DNA of 64,000 nucleotides from Mansonella perstans (taxonomy: Eukaryota; Nematoda; Chromadorea; Rhabditida; Onchocercidae). This document shows, in pieces, positions 50,987 through 62,844 of this stretch. Numbering within the stretch: the stretch's first letter is position 1; each line of letters starts with the position of its first letter. Location of the stretch: positions 50,076-114,075 of the forward strand of contig JBAMDO010000187.1 of assembly GCA_037074765.1 (NCBI GenBank), in the 5' to 3' direction. Position numbers and translations under genes: made by a program. A model generated the notes under the pieces. The model worked only from the letters and a program-made list of their open reading frames with translations. It was not told the origin of the DNA and ran no database searches.

Positions 50987-53100
50987 TATTAAATCAACAT
51001 TTGTAGTCATTATATCGACGATACCAATTACAAGCATTATTTTGAAGCATGAATGAATATAACAATCCTGTCGCAAAAATGTTATAATACACGGTAAATA
51101 AACAATCTGAAATTATCAATAATGACTGCTTACAATCGTTGCTTAATCAAAATATCTGATTCACGAGTTTTTGTTTTTTTTTTTTTTTTTTTTTTTTCAT
51201 GTGATATGCCTATTAACCAATTGCATTTATTATATGCGTTACGAAAAAATTCAAATATAAAATTAATAGTTTATTAAATATATTGCATTCCATTTACACC
51301 TGCTGATAAGAGACTATAAATCAACAGATTTTTTGCTGAATCAGTTGCAAAATCTTATGAACTGTCAACCGACAAAAGATTTCTCGAAACATTTATTTAA
51401 AATGTTTAGTTGCACTTCATACATTATGTATTTATTGGATATTTATTCCCCTTATAAAAATAAAAATGTTGAATTTGAACTGTCGAATTTTCAATTATAG
51501 TTTAAGAAAACCTGAAAAATGAGACTGAGTGTGAGATAAGTGATACCAATCGCCACATTTGGTTTACCCACTGTTTTCGACATTTCACATTGATTACTGT
51601 GTCGTTTACGCTAAAGTTTAAAATCAAATTCAAGAAATAATAACTTATTGATTTTTTATTTGATGAAATGACATAAAATTTCTAAAACATTTCAAAAATG
51701 CTGAAGTACAACATTATTTATTTGCATTTATTCATCTAAATCTCTTAACAAATAGTGATAAACTTACTTGTTCTAAGTCATTTTATTTTAGCACCTCTGT
51801 TTTACACAACTGAAATTTGACCACTGATAGCAGCGCAGCAATTGAAATATATATTTGAATTTTAATTTTTTTAAAATACTGCTTTAATAAATTATTTTTT
51901 TTAAGCTGTGAAAAAATAAAAGGAGCTAATAATCACATTTCATAGGCAGAAATCTTCATTATCATCTAATTGAAGATGTTTTTCGATATTTTATCGATAC
52001 AATATTTTTTGGAAATTTCTTAACTTTTATTGCTTTTAATAAATACTAAAGTAAAAGTTACTATCAGTATTATTCATCAAAATATAATGTCAATAAAAAG
52101 AAAAAATTTGTGCTGCTAATGATGGATTGCTAATAAAGAAGAAAAAATCTGAAGGGAAAGATATAATTTAATGAGTGTAATGAGGTGAAAAAGTAATTTA
52201 ATGTTGAGTAGACGCAATACTCTTCTGACTCTTTTTCACTTTCTCCAAAACTAATAATATCCAGGTGATTTATATGAACAAAAAAAAATAATTATTATGG
52301 TATTATTTATCAAAATATCAAAGGCAATGAAAAGACAAAAAATTTAATAGCCGATGATGGATTGCTATTTTAAAAAATTAAGTTTTATTTCTTTTAAATG
52401 TTTAAGGTTAAACAAGTAAAAATAATTATTAGTTGTATACCTGCCTAAAAGTATTGAGACATTATTGCATATATCTGCAAGAAGTGTTATAAAGAATTAT
52501 TGCATACATTTGTCCAAGCGATTTTCTCATTTGCAATTTTCTATGGAAATTATTAAATTTTCATGAAATAACAATCATGAAAGAAGTGCAAATATTACAA
52601 GATAATTATTATCTAATACAATATTTTAATATATTAGCTTTTTTATTCCAAACAAATTTCTTACTTTAGAACTTGGTTCCAAGCGTCCAAAAAATAATGT
52701 ATTTAGATAAAATGATTGATTTTTTAGAAATAAATTAATGATCAATTCCTTATTACTAGCGAGTAGAAATAACAGTGCAATTAAAATCCCGTCAGTATAT
52801 GTCTTCTACTTATCTCGAGGAATTTTTGCCTTAGATATCATTACTATTAACTACCAGATATCATCATTATTTCATATATCATTTTAAATCGTTTTAGGAT
52901 CATTGTTATTTCATATAATATTGTAATATTATACAACGAATTAATTCTCATTAATTAGATATTTAATTACACTTTTTTCTCCATCTTCCTTACACAGCAC
53001 ATTTTATGCGTCAATAAAATTTTAAATTTATTTCCAACAGTTTAGCACGTCCTATCATTATTTTTGTAAGCAATAAAAAATATTGAAATTAAAATTTTTC
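50987..53100 (-). repeat. Srt 5' segment, copy T2 (pseudogene F3)
   Basis: A direct repeat of 47427-49637 with only scattered differences. Its TM1-equivalent exon (about 51510-51610) has lost bases around the MICEMP region, and the downstream exons (TM4-TM7) are absent. It is therefore a gene fragment, not a second receptor. Confidence 0.85.
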
Positions 53101-53700
53101 TTCGAAATTTTTTTCTTTCAAGTTACTGAACATAGATCACTGTATCACAGCCAGAAATTTCAAAATCGCCAGTCTCTTAAGAGAATGGCATACCAAAAAA
53201 TAAATAGATAACCAGGTAGTTTATAAAGCCTGGCATCACCATGTTGCATCTGTTAGGCGCGTAGTTCCGTGCATTTTGTAGAGAGAATTTGGAAAGATAA
53301 TTAGACGGTAACAGTAACGAATACCCAATGCTGTGGGATAATGTTAGAAAAATTTTTTAAAAAATTAAAATTTAATAAAATCCTTAGAAACTTCATTGGA
53401 AATCGAAAAAATTTATTAATCAACCAATCGATCAAATATTTCCTAAATATCTTGTTAGGGAACATTTACTTAGCATGTAAAAACAGGGAATTACATCAAC
53501 TAGATTATTTCGTTAGATCAAAATAATACGGAACAGAAAAAGTAGCGCACAAATATTCTAGTAATAAAATATTGCTGCATCATGCCTAAAATTAAAAAGA
53601 CAAAAATGTATGTGAAAAATTTCACGCATATTTACAAACGTGAAAAAAACTGTGCAGCATGTCATATAACGCACTGACGTTTTAGGAACAGTTTACTCTT
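53101..53700. other. Non-repeat island of different composition
   Basis: It interrupts the receptor-derived repeats. 53160-53300 is less AT-rich than its surroundings. A lysine/asparagine-rich open frame of 61 codons (53341-53526, plus) follows. I recognise no domain and see no splice sites. Foreign origin, for instance from an endosymbiont, is a possibility that cannot be judged from sequence alone. Confidence 0.35.
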
Positions 53701-53983
53701 AAAAAATTTCTATATTTCTTAGCAAATAGCTTTTTGAAAATTTAATTTAATAATTTAATCCAAAACCTTTTTAAAAGTTTATTAGTTAATAGACTTATTC
53801 TTATCAGCGGGTGTAAATGAGACAAAAGTACTTAATGAATTGTTAATTTTTTATTTGATTTTATTTCATAATAGCGATGTGATGAGTGTAGTTATTAACA
53901 AGCAAATGAAAAAAAACAGACAAAAACTTGCCAATCAGATATTTTGGTCAGGCAATGATTGTAATCATTATTAATAATTTCAG

Positions 53984-54609
53984 ATTGCTTATTTACCGTG
54001 TATTACAACATCTTTGCAACAAGACTGTTATATTCATTCATGCTTCAAAATAATGTTCGTAATTGATATCATGGATATAATAATTACAAATATTGATTTA
54101 ACAATTGGTGGGCTCCATTCCATTATAGGAATTTCATTTTGTACGGCACCAATTTTTTCGGCATTTTTCAATTCCATTTCTTTATGTAGGCAACAAGAAA
54201 CTTTTCCATTTTCAAGAAAATCCAAATCTACATTTTAATTTTAACGATAGAGAAATTGTGAAATCAGAAGAAATGCATTTATATTTACATCGCTATTCAT
54301 CTCAAGCATTTCACTCCCACAAGTGTCTAACGAAAAATCTCTTCCAGTCTGATAGGTGGCAATTTTTGAGTGAGCTAAGTTTCAGACTTCTTAAATTTGG
54401 TTTTCGTCATTTCAATAGTTTTAAAAAGTCTGACATTCAACTCCGTCGTTCAACCTCATAAAAAAAACTTATCTTGACTTCCCAACACTTTAAAAATCTT
54501 AAATTTGACACTGTTATTTCAACAACTCCAAAAACTGCTATTATAATTGCATATTCAGACATGCTTCACGAAATCATAGTATGATTTCGGATTGGTCGAC
54601 AACACCAAT
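53984..54609 (+). pseudogene. Class-t receptor fragment F4, plus strand
   Basis: The exon equivalent to TM1-TM3 (about 53984-54194) is preserved: CFKIMFVIDIMDII, then GISFCTAPIFSAFF. The donor GTAAG is altered to GTAGG. The next exon (L-NRC) has been lost by a deletion around 54390. The start of the TM4 exon (about 54560) is interrupted by a junction at GTCGAC and then by LTR copy B at 54610. It cannot encode a receptor. Confidence 0.75.
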
Positions 54610-55240
54610 TGTCGTGAAGAATTCTTGCGAGAGGGCGACGTCTGCCAATATTCCACCGTTGTATTGAGTTGAGTTGATCGTGTTGCGGAAAACCTCGTGG
54701 TAGGATTATAAAACCTTTATTGAAGCGTGCCACAGAGTGAGGAATGTACAACGTACCGAGAGATACAGTTTGTGGATCGAGTGTCTATTTATAGTCATAG
54801 AAGAGGCGGGATTAAAGCTTAATACAAAGATCCTAACGTTAAAATGATAAAGAGGAGATTAATAATGGTTGAGAATAGATGATTTACCAAGTACTTGTAT
54901 GAATAAACAAAGATGTTATTGGTGGAAAGATTGACGTTCACATTGGGTGAAGAGAGGGAATTAATTGTTTAAGACATTGGGTCTTTGAATGGTAATATAA
55001 CGCCGTAGACGATGCTTTGTTAGCTTACTGTAGGAGAGAAGATTGAAAGTACAATACAAAACCTTTGTTGTAGACAGATATCTTAAGCTGTTGCTATATA
55101 AAGGGTGTGAATTTACATATCAACAAAGAACATGAAAATAAATCAAAAATGTAACCTTAGTTAAATACTTTACAATGTTATTAACATCTATTTGCAATTT
55201 AATTTATTCAGTTATTGGAAGTTTCGCGAAATTCGCGACA
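54610..55240. mobile_element. LTR-like element, copy B, with perfect 5-bp target duplication
   Basis: A 631-bp element starts TGTCGTGAAGAATTC and ends AAATTCGCGACA. It is flanked on both sides by CCAAT (54605-54609 and 55241-55245). It is nearly identical to copy A outside that copy's 195-bp insert and outside a small deletion near 54650 here. Intact ends plus a 5-bp duplication indicate integrase-mediated insertion followed by loss of the internal region (solo LTR). Confidence 0.85.
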
Positions 55241-55720
55241 CCAATTACAACCATTAATTCGAAGCATGAATGAATATAATAATCGTGTTGCAAAAATGTT
55301 ATAATATACGGTAAATAAGCAATCTGAAATTATCAATAATGACTGATTACAACCGTTGCCTGATCAAAATATCTGATTGGCAAATTTTCGTTTGTTTTTT
55401 ATTCTTTAGTTGACAATTGTTGAATCATACATAAAATCTTATAGATTGTCCACCGACAAAAGGAATTCTCGGAACACTTAATTAAAATATTTTATAGCAC
55501 TTTACATGTTATACATGTTCACCCTCTTATTAAAATAAAAATGTTAAATTTGAAATGTCGAATTTTTAATTAAAATTTAAAGAAATCTAAGAAATGAGAC
55601 TGAGTGTGAGATAAGTGATACCAGTTGCCATATTTGGTTTACCTGCTGTTTCATTAGACACTTCACATATCATTTGATTGATTGCTATGTCGTTTGCGTT
55701 AAAGTTTAAAATCAACTTTT
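55241..55720 (-). pseudogene. Class-t receptor fragment F5
   Basis: The minus strand carries part of the TM1-TM3 exon (about 55241-55335, cut by the LTR side) and a TM1-equivalent exon near 55580-55705 with GGTAAACCAAATATGGC and TATCTCACACTCAGTC. The remainder is missing. Confidence 0.65.
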
Positions 55721-56523
55721 TTTTTTCATTAGGTTACTAACAAACCACAATTAACATCATTTTTCTTATCTTTATCATTATCTTTATCATCATCATTATC
55801 ATTAACAACAAGGATGGATATTCAACGACACTTGTTAATGAATTATACTGTATTCAAATGATATTAAGCGTATGGATGTTTTTGTCTGTTAATGTCTGTA
55901 TGTATGTTATATGTGATATGTTAAGTGATTAACACCTTAACTGTTATTTATTGAAATTTTCTAAATTTTCGAATTATCAAAATTTTTCATTTGTTTTTTA
56001 CCCGCTTTTCGTTTTTGCAATCAACTAATACGGTATATTGGATTATGCGTTTTTTTTTAGTATCATTAATACCGTATACTAGCAAAATGTTTCATTGATA
56101 CCGTCGTCAATGATAGATTATTTTTGTTGATACGTTTGCACTTGTTTAATTTTAATTATTTAATCAAAAAAAAAAATGATTACTTCTACAGCATGCATAT
56201 TATTGGATGATTAACCAACCGAATTATTGTTGTATGGTTGGTACTATCAAAAATTGCATTTATTTGCTGATTAATTACTGTAAATGATTGTTGCTGCAAA
56301 AGAAAGAAGAAGCCTGCTGTATTTTATTACTATCATTATTCTGGACTACAATTACTGAACAAAAAAAAGGTTAAAAAAAAAGAAAAAAGACTAATTTCAG
56401 TATTAGCAATGTGCTCATATTATTCTTTTACATGGCATTTAATCCATTTTCAGCAAGGCCAGAAATGGCCTTGCTATCTACAATCACTACCATTCCTATC
56501 TACAATCACTACCATTTTTTTTA
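55721..56523. other. Spacer inside the right arm
   Basis: Simple repeats (TCATTATC-rich at about 55765-55805) and ordinary AT-rich DNA; no gene seen. It has no counterpart in the left arm. Confidence 0.5.
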
Positions 56524-57640
56524 AAGGACGTGAATTAACAATACATAGTGTGCATTCCCATTCGAGTGTGCATTTATAAATACATTCCTTAAAAATTCCT
56601 TTACTGCTTTGCATAAATTATTTTAAGAAAAAACGCACTGTACATTGACAGCATTGATGTATTGATAACAGTTGATTGATACAGATAACAATGCAATACA
56701 GCAACTGAAATTCAACGATTCAGCAAGAAAGATTAAAAATTGATTCCAAATTATTACCTTGTTACACGTGGACGAAGATCACTCCCATTTTGATGTGCAT
56801 TTATAAATACATCTCTTCCTAACAGAAGTAATTCAGTGGTGTTTGTCAAATTTTCGTCCACAAATTCATTCACTAAGTTCTATTTCATTCATTTCTGTAG
56901 GAAATGTTGGAATTTCATTATAAATATTCAAATAAACACTCTTTTTTCTAACAAAATTATTTTTCAATTCCTTCGCTATGCAATTTGCGCAAATTTCGCC
57001 TTGCAACAATTGCGATCAGTTCGATTAGCTTGTACAACCGTTATCATTTTAGCAAAGAAAATTCTTCATTTTTCAGAACTCACAAAGGAATTACCTTTAT
57101 CGATATGCATTTCATCTACTTCTTTTTCTCCCTACAACTTGGCAATATTCAAAATATCGTAAATTTATTTAATGATAAAATAATAAACACAGCACTACAA
57201 TTTTCCGAACATTTCATAATTTCGACGGAATGTGAGATTGATAATTTCTATCATTTGAGGAAGTGCAACCGGAAAAAACAAAATCGTCGAATGGGAAATT
57301 ACGGAACATATCAATCGATGAGATAGCTGAAAAGCTGTGGAAGAATCGGGAGATGGAAGAAATAAATAAAATAGAAAGGCTCGAATCAGCAATAAGGATC
57401 TTATCATTGGAAGAGATAAATGTAAGAGCTGAATCAACGAAATGAATTCAACAAGCCGAAAAAAGAGTGCTGAACAAAAAGGTAGGAGGGAAAATCCGTG
57501 TAAGGTACGCCAGAAGAAAGTAACAGATATGAACCGACACAAGAAAACTCATGATGAGAAGCTCTACCGTTGTAAAACATGTAACAAATGTTTTTCTCGT
57601 TCAGATACTTTGAAAATCCATGAGAGAAGACTACCATTAA
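56524..57640. repeat. Right arm of the large inverted repeat
   Basis: This is module C (56524-56880) followed by the zinc-finger lead, in the opposite orientation to 42350-43463. Similarity ends abruptly after the first finger at about 57630. Confidence 0.75.
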
Positions 57641-57648
57641 TGATGTAA
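57230..57648 (+). pseudogene. C2H2 zinc-finger gene, right copy, frameshifted and truncated
   Basis: The lead LRNISIDEIAEKLWKNREM and EINKIERLES is followed by a four-base deletion (after GTAAGAGC) that causes an early stop. The frame resumes as RENPCKVRQKKVTDMNRHKKTH and the single finger CKTCNKCFSRSDTLKIHERR, then ends at 57646-57648. The base missing in the left copy is present here, so each copy has a different lesion. One finger alone is unlikely to bind DNA. Confidence 0.7.
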
Positions 57649-60000
57649 GCGATCAGAATGTTCAAATGAAAGCAAAATATGTTCACAATCAAGAGAAAAA
57701 ACGAAAGCATAAATTAATTTTAGACTTCCACTGCAAGTATGAATTAGAATTTCAATTGAATTAGAATTTAAATGAAAGGAAAGAACTATTAACTCTTCAA
57801 AGTATCTTTTAGTATTACTCGCGTATTTCATCCAGTGCTCGAATTTGACCAAATCAAAATTTCAGGAATTGCTAGATTTTTGATTGCTAAATTTCTTTCT
57901 TTTTTTTCATTTTTTGAATTTTTTAAATTATCATTTCAACAGAAAAATGCATGATTTTTATAATTAAATTATTGGTTGTAAATAAGCTCATTAAAGTAAT
58001 TTAACTCTCAAAATTTGACCTATTATTCTAGCTAAACTCTTTCGATGAACCAATCGTACAGATCATGTAAAAAAGAATCGAAACATATTAGGCTTGAGAA
58101 TAAAATGACCATATCAAAAATTTCAGGATGAATAGGATTATGTATCTATTTCTGCTGATTCGATTTATTTGTACCTTTCTTTTGTAATTTTGATCAGTTT
58201 CCCACGCATGTTACGTTCTTACCAGTACATAATTCCGGATGAAATCAATATATTCACGACGAATATTTCGATAACCACATTGAAAACTACTTCAATCCAT
58301 TGTTCATAAATCGTTCATGTGGTTTTTCATATCAAAGTGAAAAATAAATGTTTATGTGAACAGAATTTTAAATCAAGTGAAGATTATGGAGGAGAAATAT
58401 TTTAAAAAGATTTTGATTTTTGAAATTTTCTTTTCAATTTTATAACAATCAAAAAATTCCTCTCGAAACATAAAGTAGTTAATTTGGTTACATAAAAATA
58501 ATACATCCGCTAGTTTAGATCTCTGGAAATTTAATATTCTTTATGGATGTTTCTCATGCAAGGCTGGCAAGTTGTACATTTTATTTTTATTTAATTATAT
58601 TTTCATCATTCCTTGATGCATCCCAGTTGCTCTTCCATTTCACATATTTTCATTTTGATGGCCTGTGAAATTATTTTTATAAAAAACATTTATCTCCAAT
58701 TTGATAAATTTATTCGCAATTTAATTATTTCATTTCAATAAACCAATAATGAAAATAGTAATGTAAAATTAATGTTTAATATTTATCCCTTTTACTTTAG
58801 ACTTTTTTTTGAAAAATTATCATTCTTTTTCCATTCTTTTACCATGTTTCAAAGAAGTCACAAAAGCCTACGATAATTCTTACAGTAACAAATCATCAGA
58901 CCGCAATTACGAAATCCTTTTTTTGCTTTGAAACTTTTAAAATTTAAAAATTATTTCACAAGCGTGATGAAATTGACATCACTTTTTCAACATTTCATTT
59001 AGTTTTTTGCATTTTGTTTTTAGTACAAGAATATTATATTTCATAATATTGATTTTTTGCTAATTAGTTAATACTAATGAGTAAAATAGAAAATTTTTCA
59101 TTTTTCACAAAAAGTCCAATGATGTAATGCGATATCAATGCTTAATCCATGTATGAAATCGTAACATTGCAAAATGACTTTTAAAAAAACTTTGAAATTG
59201 CTTTTTAAAATTGTAAAAATGATTTCACCAAATTTCACACAAGCTAAAGTGCTTATTTATCACTGTTATTTATTTTTGCTTTTTACTTACTATTTTTTGC
59301 GTAAAAATTTTATTATCTTTTCCGTTTCCTTTTCTTTCAAAATGTCAAACTTAAAACAATTTCTCACATAGGCTAGAAACTTCATTTTTCAATTTTTAGA
59401 ACAGGAATATTCGATTTTGCATCATCGCTTTACGGCTTTAATACCATTAGCGTAAAAAAACTAAATTGGATTTCACATTTTAAAAATTGTCATGACAGGA
59501 TAAATCATTTTGATATATAATATGCACATCTGTATGATTAGCACATCTGTACTGTAAAAGAACTTTTTTGAAATGATAAAAGCATCACTAAATAAAAAAA
59601 GAAAATTATCCAATATTTCGTTAGCATTTTTTAATGTTCGAATTTAAAATGAACAAGATGAAAACCATCGAAATTTTCGAAACTTTTTTTTTTAATCCAA
59701 GCTTTTTCGAGTAAGTGTGCAACGGAGTGGTGAGGTTTAAATAGAATAGTAATAGAGTTGTGACTGTTTTTTTCTTTTGAATTTCATTTAAATTTGATCT
59801 ACCAACTTGAAGTTTAAGTTAGCAACTAATTTTATCATCAAAATGATAAAATACTTTTCATTTCATTTCAATAGCTAAAAGCCGTTAAAAAAAAAAATGA
59901 CCATTACATTAGGCCAAAAAATACATGAGTTCTTTCCTTGAACTTACATTAGATCAAGATATTTGGTATTTTCTAAGACGTAATTTACTTTCATTTCCAG
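57649..60000. other. AT-rich spacer, no gene seen
   Basis: There is no supported exon in 2.3 kb on either strand. It ends with the acceptor TTTCATTTCCAG at 60000. Confidence 0.5.
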
Positions 60001-60038
60001 GTGAAGAATAATAAAATTTTGTATCCGGAGCTGCCAAA

Positions 60039-61197
60039 ATGTCACAATCGCGTGTTCACCTAATCGCATTTGTTTTCTACACATTTTTATTTATGGCTCG
60101 AGCTGGGACCTGGCTATCATTCAGTAAGTTAAAATTTTAAAAATTTTTCCAGGAATAATAATAGCTAGAAATAATGATCAAAATGATTAGTTGGTAAATA
60201 AGTTAAATATATCATTTGTTACTTATTAATTGTTATTATTACTACGCAATTTGCAATTTCAACATTCAGTTAAATCAGTGAAGCTGTGCAATAAGTGATA
60301 GTTATCCTAATTAATTCACTACATAGTGCATAATGTCATTTAAAGCCTATTTATTCATTGATTCTTTTTTATGGTTATACTATCAAAAATTCATTTCAAT
60401 GAATCTTTTCCGTAAATTTAAGTTATTTGTTAAAAATGATGAAAATTCCATGAACGATTAAGAATTATTTTTTTTTTTTGAAATGCAAAGGATAGACAAG
60501 ATGAGAAATCTGAATTGAATTATCAAAATTTCTATAACTGAGTTGAATTATCGAAATTTCGATAATTCAGTTGTTCACAAAATTTGATATAGAAAAATTT
60601 CTTCCGGAACCTTTTACAGATCATAAAGCACACAGCCCCAGCGATTTAGCACCGTATGCAATCAATGATGAAGATTTAACGAGTGTTATAAAAATGTGCA
60701 AGGAAGAAACTGTAAGCTTACCTTTTTCAATAACAAATTATTCAACTTGTAAATTAAATTACGATAATACATATATTTTTGAAATTCCTGGAAAACAAAC
60801 ATTTTTAAAAATTTGACAGGAGAAAAGAAACTTAGAAAAATTTAACAATTATCAGAATCAAACATTGAATGATAAACATACGAAAGGATTCTTTGTATCT
60901 TTGAAATTAATTAGATGAAAAATAAGTATTGGGGAAAACAGTGAGGGAGCTCTAATTTTCTACGAATATTGAAAGATGAAATTTAACAATACAGGATTGA
61001 AACTGCGAAAGATAGGAGCAACAAAGCGCGGAAGAAAGAAATAGTGAAATAGTAAAGTAAACAAAACTATTTCAGCTTAATTAGTTTTACTTTAATTCAT
61101 TTTAAATGGTTTTCTTTTATAGCATATATCGAGAATATCATCGCGAAATTTCGCCGAAATGTGTGCTGCACTCTCGGATATCATTTTTGAAAGATGA
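60039..61197 (+). CDS. Small secreted protein, unknown family
   Basis: Three exons, 60039-60123, 60593-60711 and 61123-61197, give a 92-residue protein. Residues 6-23 form a hydrophobic signal peptide (VHLIAFVFYTFLFMARAG). The mature chain starts near TWLSFKKFLPEPFTDHK. It has only two cysteines, in IKMCKEE and AEMCAALSD, about 23 residues apart, and ends DIIFER. No dibasic-flanked repeats of the neuropeptide kind are present, apart from one KK. The acceptor of exon 2 was set at ATATAG (60592) because it is the one that keeps the frame; an earlier TTCAG at 60570 does not. A T-rich acceptor ending at 60000 with a 38-nt leader suggests SL trans-splicing. I do not recognise the family. Extracellular location is the only safe inference. 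Confidence 0.65.
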
Positions 61198-62834
61198 TAA
61201 TACATTGATAAATTGATCATTTTTAGCATAAATAATTTATGTATGCTAAACGAGAGACATATTAATGATAAATTGATAATGGCAAACTGACACAGCGTTT
61301 TAAATATTCCTTTCTTCTTTCAAACCCGGCTAGTATAAAAAATTATAATCATTTAAAAAGACTGTCGACAGCAAGATAATTTGAAAGAAAACTTCACGAT
61401 TATCTGATTACTTCTGTTTAGCCAAAGGTAATAAAGATAAATTGCAATCAATAACGATGATTATAAATACTAGATAAAATAACTTAAAAAGAAGTTGTAA
61501 ATTTTCCGAAATTTCCAGACACTTAGAATAGACCAGGAAAAGTTGAAAAGCAACTTCTTGGGCATTATCTCGGTATCAGCTTTTCTGTCTAGCATTGATT
61601 ATTCACACTCTAAATCATCAATTATCACAAATGATTATCAAATGGATGAAACTGTAACAAAAACAAATATTCATATCTGAACAAATATTCATACGTAAAA
61701 TCATATTTGGCGTAAGTTAAAATAAAATATTGCATTGAAAGTGAGAGAATTAACTTCTTATGGGATTTCAATCTCGACGAAGTTTAAAATCAAATGTCTG
61801 TCATTGCGTGCAATCACAATATATCTTTTCTTTCGTTATTTTTTCATTCAAGTATTGCTAGTGATAACTAACTGAAGAAATCTAAATTTAGACTTCTATT
61901 TTAATCATCTAAATTGATATTTTATTTTCAAATAGTTAAAAGGAAATAAATTTAAATACTTCTCAAAATAGTTTAAAATTTAATTTTTCCAAATCAGTTT
62001 TAATTTAATTTAATTTAGTCTATTTTTTTTTTAAATAGCTAAATGATATTTTAACATCGATAAATTCATTTAATATGTGTAAAAAAATATACACCAAATG
62101 TGTGAGATGATTAAGGTGGCAGTCCAAACTTATATCATAGTGTCCCATTTTCATTCAATCGCATAAGCCATATTTTATCGTTTGAAAAATGCAATTTCGG
62201 TATACGATATTTCATGAATTTTTGATAGAAATTTCCTCATTTATACAATTTAATCTTTGTATGCGAAGTTTACATCACTGTTGTTCCATAATCTATACAG
62301 TAAATAGAATCAAATTGATGATACTAATCAATTCAATTAATTAGAATAAAATTTAGTAGTTTCATTACTGAGCGTTGATCACTGAAATATTTTAGATTAC
62401 TGGGAACTATATTTAGGTTATCATAATTTTGATACTTGTTTTCTTATTCATAATTTCAAATTAATGAAATGAATAATTGAGTAGAATGATGATTTTCTTA
62501 AAATTGATGAGTTCCTTATCTTTATGATAGTATAATTCTGTATGGAATTATGAAAAATTAAAAACAAAAAAAAAAAAAAAAAAAATCGCGGAAAATTACT
62601 TATAATGTTAGCCTTCAAATTATGCCATTTTATATAGTCATTTTGTTATGGAATTGTGTGAAAGGAATTGATTTTCTTAATTGTTTTCTACAATATCTAA
62701 CATTAATTGTCTATGATAGTTCTTATTTAGAATATAAAAAAAGCGTACATGTAAGCATTTTCGTATATTCATATACTCTTTCATATTTTGTATTGTTTTC
62801 AAAAAAAAAAAATTTTTCTTTTTAATATTTACAG
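61198..62834. other. Intergenic, no gene seen
   Basis: AT-rich DNA with a run of about 20 A at 62567-62585. It ends in ATATTTACAG (62834), the candidate trans-splice acceptor of the following gene. Confidence 0.5.
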
Positions 62835-62844
62835 TTCGTTTGTA
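62825..62844 (+). promoter_or_regulatory. Candidate SL acceptor of the SEC62 gene
   Basis: ATATTTACAG ends at 62834, ten bases before the ATG at 62845. No upstream exon is visible. Confidence 0.5.

Noticed and set aside
53341..53526. Calling the 61-codon frame a gene
   Set aside because: There is no domain, no splice signals, and K/N-rich composition as expected of AT-rich DNA; kept only as part of the composition-island finding.
56836..57326. Plus-strand frames of 108 and 113 codons in the right arm
   Set aside because: They do not persist in the left-arm copy except as fragments (42740-43113) and carry no domain; likely chance frames in module C and zinc-finger leader DNA.
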